Shown here piece by piece: positions 21,980 through 33,000 of a stretch of 64,000 bases of DNA (its first letter is position 1; each line of letters begins with the position of its first letter). The notes below the pieces were generated by a model. It did not search any database. It was given only the letters and a program-made list of their open reading frames with translations, and was not told the DNA's origin. The translations under genes and the position numbers were made by a program. The stretch comes from Beta vulgaris subsp. vulgaris (Eukaryota > Streptophyta > Magnoliopsida > Caryophyllales > Amaranthaceae): positions 3,834,692 to 3,898,691 of the forward strand of contig NC_079202.1 of assembly GCF_026745355.1 (NCBI RefSeq). The letters run 5' to 3'.

Positions 21980-23513
21980 CCAAAGAACAGGACCTTGGTG
22001 TTTTTCCCATTACTTGTGAGCTAGAAATACAAGGCTTTATATTAAAAGAACAATAGAGCTTGGGTATGTATGACGTATCAGTACACTCAAACAGAAAAAA
22101 AATAGAAAATCTTGCGAAATAAATAATTAATTTGAAGTTTTAAACAGTGAAATATACTACAACTTTTATCATACAACTGAATATACCGTGAACATTAAGC
22201 TATTTTTTGCTCAGTACCATTTGATTTCCTCCAAACGAGCAAAAAGGGAGACTTTCAATAACAAATGAACAAAAATCAGTCTTGGATGTAACATATACAT
22301 TGATATACCTGGGAATATGATGAATATAATAAAAACAAACAGACTTAAACATGAAACCTGTAGTATTATCCCACATTCATCTGCCAAAGCACAACATTGG
22401 ACAAAAAAATCCCACTTACCTTTTCTTTGGTTAGTCTCACCTTGTTTAATACTTGTCTTTCCAAATCTAACAGAACAATTCACCAATTATATGACTGATG
22501 TCGTGAGTAAAGTTAGCTGTCTTTCTTACGATGGCAGAAAAAATTGTAGGAGGTTTACATTGATGACACATTCTGGAGAGGAGGGATGGGGGCAAACATG
22601 TTGCAGTGAAGACAAAATAAAATATAGAAGGAACAAAACACCACCACATTCTCTGCAATACGCAGATAAGCACCGCCTTTGAATCCTCCTATTCTCTTCT
22701 CTACAAGTAGTATACTAACTTCCGCCATAAACACGACGACAAAAGTGGCTGGGGTGTACTATGGAAGGGAATCATTGGAACATACTGCTTTGTGCTTTCA
22801 GCAATATATATAAAAACTATAGCTAATCAATCAGGTAAAGACACGTGACAACATTCGCTTGTTTAAAAGAATAATACTCTCTTGGGATCAATACACATTT
22901 TGTGACAATCGAGCAAACTACCAGTTATCCTAGGAAACTGCTTTTCATCCCTGTGAATATGCGAGAGCAGTAAACTGGCAGCAGCTAGGTTTGATTTCTG
23001 GTCTCCTTGTGCTGAACAATCAGCTACCAATATTAAATTTTTCCAATGAAAAAAACAACCACCTAGGTTTAATCCTCAATACTAATTCTGTACATTTCCT
23101 CAATGGCATTAATCGGAAGATATTACTCTATTCTATGCAACACAAATTGCCCTGTTCCTGGAGTTGCAACTAGTTGATACCTGCTTCTATACACGACGTG
23201 CAGTGCTGACATTTGGAAGAGATCAAGATGTTAAGTTCTATTTCCAGCAAAAAAAATGGTTGAGATACCAAATTTAAAGGCCTTTTGAGCGTGTGTCAGA
23301 GCCTCCTGCTGATAATGTTGATGACCCAACCATGGTCTGAACTGAGTATTTGTAGCACAACAAATGCACCATGAATAAAAGCTGACGATACATTTCTCTG
23401 TTGGAAAAAAGAATTATGCTTAAAGGTTAACAAAAGAAAACAAATCAGAAAATAAGAGGGGGGGGGGGTAAAAAAATGGTAATACAAGAATACAAGATAG
23501 CATCTGACTGAAA
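21980..23513. other. Unassigned sequence between repeats; no gene I can support
   Basis: Short frames exist on both strands (for example 22211-22486 and 23296-23487 on the minus strand), but none matches a domain I know and none is joined by convincing splice sites. Base composition is closer to the DBR1 region than to the retrotransposons. The downstream chromovirus insertion separates it from 29124. If the insertion is removed it becomes continuous with the region 3' of DBR1, so it could hold untranslated or weakly conserved transcribed DNA. Confidence 0.3.
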
Positions 23514-23518
23514 TATTC

Positions 23519-23922
23519 TGCTAAGGCCCAATATAAACCTCCCTTGCTATACACGTATCACAGGAAGAAAAAGAAGAATGAAGCTTCTAGAAAGTGATAA
23601 GCTACTTGGGTTATGCCACTGCTCTTATCATCAAGGGGGGAAGAATCTGTTAGAAAGTTGTTATGGCTAGAGGACACCTGGCTAGAGGACACCTCAGCAC
23701 TCTCAGCATTAGATTTCTGTAATAAATAGCCAGTAGGCAGTAGCTTTTCGTTTATGCAAATATTGAGTAAGAAAGTCCTAAGTAGGAGAAACCTTACCTC
23801 TCGAAGAGTAAGGAGTTGTAATTCTTGGTTACCTTGATCAAGCTATACAACTTACTATCTGTTGGCCTAATCTTGTGATAGAAATATTCATTGTTGTTAC
23901 TTTACTAAGGTTTACCTTAGCA
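23519..23922 (+). repeat. 5' LTR of the chromovirus
   Basis: It begins TGCTAAGGCCCAATATAAAC and ends TTTACCTTAGCA. It differs from the 3' LTR mainly by a 15-bp tandem duplication (GGCTAGAGGACACCT twice at about 23664-23693). AATAAATAGCCAGTAGG at about 23720 is a candidate TATA region. Confidence 0.9.
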
Positions 23923-23962
23923 ATTGGTATCAGAGCAAGTGACGGTCTAGAGCTGGGAAGAA

Positions 23963-25399
23963 ATGGTGAGCAACAGGCAACGAATAGAGCAGCTAGAACA
24001 GGGGATGGTGGAGCTCCGGGCTTCGATCTCGCAGGAGGTTCAGTCAGCCATGAACAGTGCATTGCTGGCCTTCCAGGAAACTCTTTCGTCTCAGATCACC
24101 GAAAGCCTTGAGAAGGCAACACAAAAAATGGGAGAGGAATTCGTTTCTCTCTCCGATCGGTTGGAAGGAAGGGTTACCAGGGCTAGGGCTGATCATGAAT
24201 CAGTAATCGCCACCTGTCGCCGCCAACAGGAGCGTTTTCAGGCAGAGGTGCGAGTCGCTTTGGGATCGAGACTGCCGGAGGAAGAACAGAACCACCCGGA
24301 ATCGTCTCGCGCTGGAGAGAGACGAGGCAGGGGAAGTGTCAATAACGGTGGGCCAGATCAAGGAGAAGAGTTGGAGCGCCGGTTTGACGACGAGGAAGGA
24401 GCAGGGTTTGGCGGTGGTTATCGCGGCGGGGGATGGCGAGCAAAGAAGCTGGATCTACCCCTCTTTAACGGGTCAAACCCGGATGGGTGGATAATTAGGG
24501 CTGAACGTTTCTTCAGCTTCTATCGCTTGTCGGAGGTGGAGCGTGTAGAGGCGGCGGTGGTCTCGCTGGAAGGGGACGCGCTCTTGTGGTATCAGTGGGA
24601 ACATCGGAGGCGGCCGATACGGCGGTGGGAGGAGATGAAAGGGTTGCTGTTGAGAGAATTCCGGCCCACTGCTGCCGGATCACTGTATGAACAGTGGTTA
24701 GACCACCGGTAACTAGGAAGTGTGGAGGAATATCGGCGGAAGTTTATTGAGCTTATAGCACCACTTGAGGGGATATCGGAGGAGGTGGTGCTGGGGAAAT
24801 TTATCAGTGGGTTAACCGAGGGCATTAAAACAGAGTTATGGGTTAACGGGCCCCGCACACTTGAGCAGGCCATGGACCAGTCTCTGAAAATTGAAAATAA
24901 GCAAAGGTCAATGGGCTGGAACTCTTTAGGGCCCAGACGTTCCATGGGAGCCAGCAGCCAACAACACTCCAATAGCCACTTTAAGACCCACTCATCACCA
25001 ACAATCCAATCCACAGCCTCAAACCACTTCACACCTACTGCCCAGACCCAAATCAACCAAGATAAATCCCTTCTTCCCATAGCCAGACCCATTGGAGAGC
25101 TCAAAAGGTTGAGTGACAAGGATCTTCAGTATAAGAGAGAAAGAGGGTTGTGTTTCAAATGTGATGCCAAGTGGCATGTGGGCCATCGTTGCTCTAAAAG
25201 GGGATTGAGTGTCCTCCTCACTCAAGATGATGATGATGAGTTTGAGTTTCCTGAAAACACACAACCCCTATACCTTACCCATCATGACCCAACCCCCTTA
25301 CCACCACAAATACAGCTCCCCCACCACCCGAATACCACCAACCCGAAATTTCCCTCAATTCAGTCATGGGAATTTCTAGCCCAAAAACTCTCAAACTAG
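23963..25399 (+). pseudogene. Chromovirus gag (capsid and nucleocapsid), interrupted by one stop
   Basis: Gag packages the element RNA into cytoplasmic particles. One frame runs from ATG at 23963 to 25399 but is cut by TAA at 24710-24712. The residues on either side (YEQWLDHR and LGSVEEYRRKF) are continuous in the family, so a CAA-to-TAA change is likely. The first part holds an N-terminal coiled-coil-like stretch (QRIEQLEQGMVELRASI) and the capsid block KKLDLPLFNGSNPDGWIIRA and YRLSEVERVEAAVVSLEGDA. The second part holds LIAPLEGISEEVVLGKFISG and the zinc knuckle CFKCDAKWHVGHRC, a complete C-x2-C-x4-H-x4-C. Confidence 0.9.
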
Positions 25400-25425
25400 A
25401 AGGCACGATACACTGAGAAAAAGTC

Positions 25426-26916
25426 GTGATCATGATTGACTCGGGAGCGACTCATAATTTTATTTCACCAGAGACGATTCAGAGGCTCAACATTCCCGTA
25501 TCTTCTTCCAAATCTTTCGGGGTCTCTTTGGGAACCGGAACTGCGGTGCAAAGGGAGGGTGAGTGTAAGGGTGTTGTGTTGGTGATGCAAGGTGTGCAGG
25601 TGATTGAAGATTATTTGCCCTTACCTCTGGGAAACTCCGACCTCGTTCTGGGCATTCAATGGTTAGAAAAACTGGGAACGATGACAACCAATTGGAAGAC
25701 CCAGACAATCTCCTTCAAACATGGCAACAACACCGTCTCGTTGAAGGGAGACCCATCTTTAAGTAGGGCTTGTATATCACTTAAAGCCATGCTACGAACC
25801 ATCAGGAAGGAGAAAGGGGGATTTCTGGTAGAATTAAATCAGTTGGAGCAGGTAGAGCAGGACACAGAGGGGAACGACTGCCCAAAGGAGCTGCGACCAG
25901 TTCTACTTTCATACGAACAGGTATTTCATATGCCCTCTGGCTTACCTCCTTTACGCAGCCATGAGCATGCTATAACATTGAAACATGGCACCGACCCAAT
26001 TAGCGTTCGTCCTTATAAGTATCCCCAAGTTCAGAAGGGCGAAATAGAGTCTCTCATTCGGGACATGCTGTTAGCAGGAATTATTCAGGCCTCACATAGT
26101 GCTTATTCTAGTCCCGTACTATTGGTAAAGAAAAAAGATGGTTCATGGCGTTTTTGTGTCGACTATAGAGCTCTGAACAAAGCCACAGTCCCTGACAAAT
26201 ATCCGATCCCAGTGATAGATGAGTTACTAGATGAGTTACATGGAGCGACTGTGTTCTCAAAACTGGACCTCAAATCTGGGTATCACCAAATTCGTATGCG
26301 GCAGGAAGATGTGCCTAAAACCGCATTTCGCACTCATGAGGGGCACTATGAATTTCTAGTTATGCCATTCGGCTTAATGAATGCGCCTGCAACTTTTCAA
26401 GGCCTTATGAACGAGGTTTTCCGCCCATACCTCCGTCGTTTTGTGTTGGTGTTTTTCGATGACATTCTCATTTATAGTGAGAATATGCAGCAGCATGTCG
26501 ACCATATGCACACGGTATTGGGATTGCTGGCAGCACACCAGCTTTATGCCAATAGAAAAAAATGTGAATTTGGCAAAACTGAAGTAGCATATCTTGGTCA
26601 TGTAATTTCGGCAAAAGGGGTGGCTATGGATCAAAGCAAGATACAAGCCATGTTGGATTGGCTTGAGCCTAAATCCTTGCGGGAGTTGCGAGGATTCCTA
26701 GGCCTCACTGGTTACTACCGTAAATTTGTGCAGAATTATGCGAGCATTGCACAGCCACTAACCCACCAGCTCAAGAAGGAGCAATTTGGGTGGTCTTCGG
26801 AAGCTACCAAGGCTTTCCTTCATCTCAAGACAGCCCTTACTACAGCTCCCATACTTATATGCCTGACTTTAACCTGCCTTTTGTACTGGAGGCAGATGCT
26901 TGTGGTTACGGGTTAG
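25426..26916 (+). pseudogene. Chromovirus protease and reverse transcriptase
   Basis: The frame is shifted relative to gag, which ends at 25399; the usual plant chromovirus has one gag-pol frame, so a shift between 25399 and 25426 is probably a lesion. The protease active site is [12 protein letters not shown] near the start and is followed by [13 protein letters not shown]. The RT shows [63 protein letters not shown] and the active site [10 protein letters not shown] (FDD instead of the commoner YDD/FDD variants, acceptable in Gypsy). [16 protein letters not shown] follows. It loses frame after ALTTAPIL near 26855; the reading continues in the next frame ([20 protein letters not shown]). Confidence 0.92.
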
Positions 26917-28808
26917 GTGCTGTGCTACTACAAGCAGGCCATCCAATTGCTTATTTCAGCAAGACGTTAGGGGTCCGAGCCATGAGCAAGTCGATTTATG
27001 AAAAAGAGCTCATGGCAGTGGTCTTGGGAGTACAAAAATGGAGGCATTATCTTATGGGCCGCCATTTTGTCATCCATTCAGATCAACAAAGTTTGAAACA
27101 CTTGCTGGAGCAACGGGAGATCGGGCCGCAATATCAGAAATGGGTTGGTAAGCTATTGGGTTTTGATTTCGAGATAAAATACAAACCTGGGCCGTGTAAC
27201 AAGGTGGCTGATGCCTTATCTCGTGGGTTCCCTCCCCACTCTGAATTGATTTCTATGGTTACTTCTCATGGCATAGAATGGGCTGTGGTGTACAAGCAGA
27301 TCCACCAGGACCCATGGCTCCAACAAATCACCTCTGACATCCTTAGTGGCAACAGTACTCTAAAGGGGTTTGCGGTTGAACGGGGGTTGCTCAAGTATAA
27401 AATCCGGTTGGTTTTACCTAGAGGGTTGGCAATTATTCCCCTCCTTCTCCAGGAATATCACACTTCTCCTATTGCGGGCCACTCCGGGGTGCATAAAACT
27501 TACCAACGCCTGGCAGCAGAATGGTTTTGGAAAGGAATGCGCCGAGATGTGGAAACTTTGGTGCAGTCATGTGCGACGTGTCAGCAACAAAAAACTTCTA
27601 CCCTGAGTCCAGCAGGCCTCCTCCAGCCACTGCCTATCCCTAATCAGATTTGGGAGGACGTTTCTATGGACTTTGTAGAGGGCCTTCCTCGTTCGTTGGG
27701 CATGGATTCAATTTTGGTAGTTGTGGACAGGCTTTCGAAATATGCCCATTTCATTTCTCTCCGACATCCTTTTACAGCCCAGATCGTTGCCAAGGTGTTT
27801 GTCAAGGAAGTAGTGCGTCTGCACGGGTTTCCCTCTACCATTGTGTCTGATCGTGACAAGATTTTTATGAGCATTTTCTGGCAGGAGCTTTTCAGATTGC
27901 AGGGTATTCAGTTGCACAAAAGTACTTCTTACCACCCACAGACCGATGGCCAAACCGAAGTGGTCAACAAGTGTTTGGAGGCCTGTTTACGATGCTTCAT
28001 CCAAGGGAAACCACGGAACTGGGCTGCTTGGCTTGCGTGGGCTGAGTATTGGTACAATACGTCATGGCATTCCTCTATTAATAGCACTCCGTTCAAGGCA
28101 GTTTATGGGAGAGACCCCCCTCCTCTTTATCGATGTGAACGGGGTAGCACAGCTGTTAGTACTCTGGAAGAACAACTCTTGGACAGAGACCTCATCTTGG
28201 ATGAGCTCAAATTCTACCTTCTTCAGGCTCAGCACAGCATGAAGGTCCAAGAGAACTCCAAGCGCCGGGCCGTGAGTTTCGAACCAGGGGACATGGTTTA
28301 CTTGAAACTTCAGCCTTATCGTCAGCTCTCATTGGCTACAAGGCCTTATGACAAGCTTGCTCCCAGATTTTATGGGCCTTATAAGGTGCTGACTCGCATT
28401 GGTACTGTCGCTTATAAGCTGGAACTCCCTTCACATGTCAAAATTCACCCGGTTTTTCATGTTTCTCAATTGAAACAAGCTGTGGGCAACCTTCCTCTCT
28501 CTGCCACTATACCTGCTCAACTCTCCTCTGATCTTACCTTGGAGGTGGAGCCACAAGCCATACTTGGAGTCAGAACAGCAGCTCACAATTCTTCTGAGGT
28601 TTCCCAGGTTTTGGTCCAGTGGAAAGACTTACCTTCTTTCAATGCTACATGGGAAGAGGCCCAGGCTCTTAACTTGCGCTTTCCATCTTTCCACCTTGAG
28701 GACAAGGTGGCAGTTTGGCTGGGGGGTAATGCTAAGGCCCAATATAAACCTCCCTTGCTATACACGTATCACAGGAAGAAAAAGAAGAATGAAGCTTCTA
28801 GAAAGTGA
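26790..28808 (+). pseudogene. Chromovirus RNase H, integrase and chromodomain; frame ends inside the 3' LTR
   Basis: From about 26860 this 672-codon frame reads RNase H ([48 protein letters not shown]). Next comes the integrase zinc finger H-x-H...C-x2-C (GHSGVHKTYQRLA and SCATCQQQK) and the catalytic core: D in DVSMDFVEGLP, D in FPSTIVSDRDKIF, E in HPQTDGQTEVVNKCLE. The C-terminal module carries GDMVYLKLQPYRQ, GPYKVLTRIGTVAYKLELPS and HPVFHVSQLK. It ends with a chromodomain-like LVQWKDLPSFNATWEEAQ that would direct integration to particular chromatin. The stop at 28806-28808 lies about 79 bases inside the 3' LTR, so the last residues (KAQYKPPLLYTYHRKKKK) are encoded by LTR DNA. Only the start is affected by the upstream frameshift; the rest is intact. 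Confidence 0.93.
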
Positions 28809-29118
28809 TAAGCTACTTGGGTTATGCTACTGCTCTTATCATCAAGGGGGGAAGAATCTGTTAGAAAGTTGTTATGGCTAGAGGACACCTCAGCACTCTC
28901 AGCATTAGATTTCTGTAATAAATAGCCAGTAGGCAGTAGCTTTTCGTTTATGCAAATATTGAGTAAGAAAGTCCTGAGTAGGAGAAACCTTACCTCTCGA
29001 AGAGTAAGGAGTTGTAATTCTTGGTTACCTTGATCAAGCTATACAACTTACTATCTGTTGGCCTAATCTTGTGATAGAAATATTCATTGCTGTTACTGTA
29101 CTAAGGTTTACCTTAGCA
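28730..29118 (+). repeat. 3' LTR of the chromovirus
   Basis: 389 bp, TGCTAAGG...CCTTAGCA. It lacks the 15-bp duplication seen in the 5' LTR and otherwise differs at only a few positions (for example TATGCTACTG against TATGCCACTG). A purine tract with six G residues (about 28718-28728) lies directly upstream as the plus-strand primer. Confidence 0.92.
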
Positions 29119-29123
29119 TATTC

Positions 29124-30095
29124 CCGGGTCTCCACCAAACAAACCACACTTTAACACAATGAGGCAGCTAAAGGAGTCAATGCAAGAAATCTAGCATCTG
29201 GAAAATATAAACAAAGACTAGATTACTAGCCTTTACAGCCCCCTTTACATTATATTCTTATTCTTAAAGTAACTCAAGACAACATTTGCTGGAACAGCTT
29301 ACACCTTGAAGATTAGCGCATTTCAATCTAATTAGATCAGCAAGTAACAGGACATAAAATTAAATAGGCGCCCAAGATATATACTTCCCCTATTTCCTAA
29401 AAGAAGACAACAGTTTCACTTGCGTGCTTGCCAACAAACAACTTTGACAAGTTAATTGTTTATCAGTATATATTATGATATATTAATATTTTGAAAATAC
29501 ATAGTGAGATGAATCCAGTAATATTTCATGTAATAACATTGGTTTTTATATACTTCTTAGAAAACATATGGTTTAAGTACATGCGTGAACATAATTCCTA
29601 AAGCATCAATATGATGATAATATTAGTGAGCAAACACAAGCAGCTGCACACTAATACACTATCTGTTTTAATCTACACCTTTTCCTTCCAGGGATGTTTC
29701 TGTCTAATCTCCACATCCTTATCCCCTCTACAGCAAATTTCTTCCCCTTTCTACCTTCCGTACCCCACTTCATAACCCCATAAATCCCTAATTACCCAGT
29801 TTCTAAAAATAACCCAGTTTCATTTCTCTGACTAAACAGACCTTCGCTCCCAAGAATTCTAGTGCTAACATTTTATAATGTATGATCCACAAGCGAGAAT
29901 TGAGACATACTCTCTCAATGGAAGGGGGGAAAAACTTAAACATCTGACACGACAAAAAAATACAGCAGAGAAACATAGCCAATGGCAATCAGCATTCGGG
30001 AAAAAAGATTTATATTTGAGTTCATAAGGGCCTATCTAAGTAAGCAAAATGCGTGGATTTCTTACCTGCCTTCTGATTCATGCCTCATCAGTTGC
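29124..30095. other. Region 3' of DBR1; no other gene
   Basis: No frame with a known domain. The part nearest 30096 should contain the DBR1 3' untranslated region and polyadenylation site on the minus strand; I cannot place the cleavage site. The chromovirus ends at 29118, about 1 kb from the DBR1 stop codon. Confidence 0.4.
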
Positions 30096-33000
30096 TTAGT
30101 CGTCGTCATCATCAGCAGCCAGTTCTTCTAATTCATCCACATCATCAATTGGAATGTCTTCATTATTGGAATAGAAGCCTACATAAAAGCATAATCATTG
30201 ACATTGAAGGTCTTAAAAGTGAGAAACGATACATGACGCACCAAATAAGCAAGAAAATCAAAGTGACACAAAGTCCACTAGAAGTCATCTTCCACCCACC
30301 CAACATCCTTGACGCTCTCTCTACCGAAGGGGGTGGGATTATTCATCAGGCATCACTGAATGTCTGAACCTCGAGATAGGTAAGAGGAAGACCCTGAATT
30401 GCACAAGATTGACGAGTCTTCTGGCGATCTTCTTAGTATTAGATGATACGTTTGGCAATCTCGTATATGTTCGATGGCCAAAGTGGTATATTGATAATTA
30501 CAAGCCCTCAATAGCTGCTCTACGAAAGTAGAATAGTGAAGAACTATTCAGCAGTCTTAAGCTGCTCCCAGATGCATGTTTAGTCTCTGCAATCTCATGC
30601 AGAATTGGCTGCCTGGCAAAGCTAGACTTACCATAATTGATATATACACAGATCAGATAAGCCCCATCTACTCTTCCTTCATTAAGAATTCCGGTGATCT
30701 CCTTCAGATTTCTTTGCTGTTTGGTCTCTTGTAACCAGTTAGCTCAAGCACACAATGCGTTCAAGTGTGTTATTTATGACTTCAAATCTTGTGAATGGCA
30801 TAAAGCTAACTTTGAATGCGCATATCTCTCAATCTATAAATGGTTTTTGATGTGATTTGAATTGGAGGTGATAGCTTGTTCAAAGAGCTTTCCAACGATA
30901 GCTCATATGCCCAATTCCGCTGAGAAACGAGAAAATTATGACTGTTTTACGAAGAACTGACGAAACTGTTCCATCTCGGGCCCGATCGGGCGGATTTCGC
31001 CCGGCCCGGTTGGCAGTGCGCCGGTTTTGTGCGCTACACGCGTTTTTTTCGGTATTTTTCGTTTTTGAGTTATCTTTTAGGATTTGTACGGGGTTCCTTA
31101 TAATTATAAAAGGGCTCTTGGTGTTCATTATTATAGATACAACTTATGAAACACTTTTAGTCTCTAGAATTTAGGACTCGTATTATTCTCTCTGATTTTC
31201 TCCATTATAGTGAAGAAGCTCTAACCCCCCCCCCCACCTTTGGACGTAGGTCAAATTTGACTGAACCACGTAAATCCTTGTATTCTTTGTTTGTTCATCT
31301 TTATAGTTTTCTCACCTTTATTATTTCATTGATTTTCTGTTCCGTATTAATCAAACTACAACACCCTATTTCCTAACAAAGTGCATCACAAATTGCTAGA
31401 TTTTTTTGATGGTGCACGTGTTTAGATGGCCAGAGGTGGATTGTGCATTTGGCCACTTGACATTACTCATTGCAGGAGGAAAAAGATATTCTAGGAATTT
31501 CTTTTCTGCGGTTTAGATATTTAAATTAGGGATTCTGGAGCTATTATATGTGCTACACATCTACCTAAGCCACATATCAGATTTATGTATGCAAGGTGCC
31601 ATAAGTGAGGGTGAACTTGGTATATAAGGTAGTTTAAATAATTCACTTAGGTGTTAGAAGTTGTTATGCAATGAGAGAATAATATTATGATGTAATTGAA
31701 GGAAAGAGGTTAAAGGAGAGAGGGGTATCCAAAAAACTGTGTAAGCATTTTATTTTGGGAGTGAATCTGACCATTCGAAAGTCTAATTATTTATTGTTTA
31801 TCCGTGAATCCATCTTGTCTATATTTATAAGCACTGTCAATCATTTAGGCCCATTTTCCTACCACGAATTTCCCACCTTTCACCTTATTTTTCAATCCCC
31901 CCCCCCCCTTCTTTTTATTTTGGGTTTTTCTACGTCCCTCGTATTTTTTCATTTTCTACGTTGTACCCGATCTTTTTGGAATTTCTACACTGTGCCCTTG
32001 TGTTATCTATTTTTAATACAAATGCCATTACCGTTAAGTGGATGTTATGTGTCCCGTTAGTGAAATTAATAATGATTAATTAATTAAATTAATTTGAGTA
32101 GCTGTTAAAAAAAAACATGAGAGGGAAACTTTCCCACCAAAAAAACTAGGGTTTGACTCCTTTTTATTAACTTCTTTTCCCTGCCCCAAATCTTAATCTT
32201 CTTCCTTTTCTCTTTGAAGCTCCTCTCCATCATCAACAATGTCAACTGCAAATTCTTCCTCAGTTGCGGGCCTTGGAATGGGGTGGAAAATTAGGAATTT
32301 CTTCTAATAGTTTTGGAAGCCTTTTTGGAAGCTCTAACCCATTTTTAGCAAACTCAACACACATATCATTTAACACATCAATCATCAATCACTTATCAAT
32401 ATCATCTATACTTTAAACAACATGATTTCCCAAATAATGTAATTTCGGTATTTTGTCTTCCATTTCTGCAAAAAATTAAAACCACAACCACTGCAATAAT
32501 TCAGGAAACACAAGCAAAATCCTAAAAATATTTTATGGGAACATGCAAAAAAGCCTTTTCCGCATTTTCATGAACTAAAGGTTGTAAGTTTTAGAACCAT
32601 ACCTAAGGAGAGGGATTTCACTTCAATTTTCGCAACTGAGTTCAAGAATTTTGCGCTCAAAAGACTCCACTTTTAGCTAGGATTCTTCAAAATTCACCGC
32701 CATTATCTTCGTTGCTCAATTACGCAAAATAAGGTAAATTTTTTGCTATGGGATTTTGTTTTTGAGACAGAGTGCGAAGAAGAGGGAGTAAGGAAGTTGA
32801 ATGATCAATACAGGATAGAGAGAGAGGAGGGGTATTTTATTTTCTTTTTCTTTTGGTTCGAAAAAAATATAAAATTGACGGTAGGTGACACATTTAATGT
32901 CAAACCTAACGTCCGTCATTAATAAGCCCTCATTAATGGTATTTTGTATTAAAAATAGATAACACAAGGGCACAGTGTAGAAATTCCAAAAAGATGGGGT

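Larger units (their letters stand above)
23514..29123 (+). mobile_element. Ty3/Gypsy chromovirus, nearly intact, TATTC target-site duplication
   Basis: TATTC lies at 23514-23518 and 29119-29123. The element runs 23519-29118 with matching ends TGCTAAGG and CCTTAGCA. The 5' LTR (404 bp) is followed by a primer-binding site TGGTATCAGAGC at 23925-23936, complementary to initiator tRNA-Met. Gag, protease, RT, RNase H, integrase and a chromodomain follow in Gypsy order. A GGGGGG-containing purine tract lies directly before the 3' LTR. The LTRs are close to identical, so the insertion is recent. A stop in gag and at least two frameshifts block expression of a full polyprotein. Confidence 0.95.

Noticed and set aside
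23648..23922. Reading the chromovirus LTR as starting at TGTTAGAAAG, with a leftover internal fragment before it
   Set aside because: The target duplication TATTC and the matched ends TGCTAAGG/CCTTAGCA place the LTR start at 23519, so the upstream block is LTR, not a second element.
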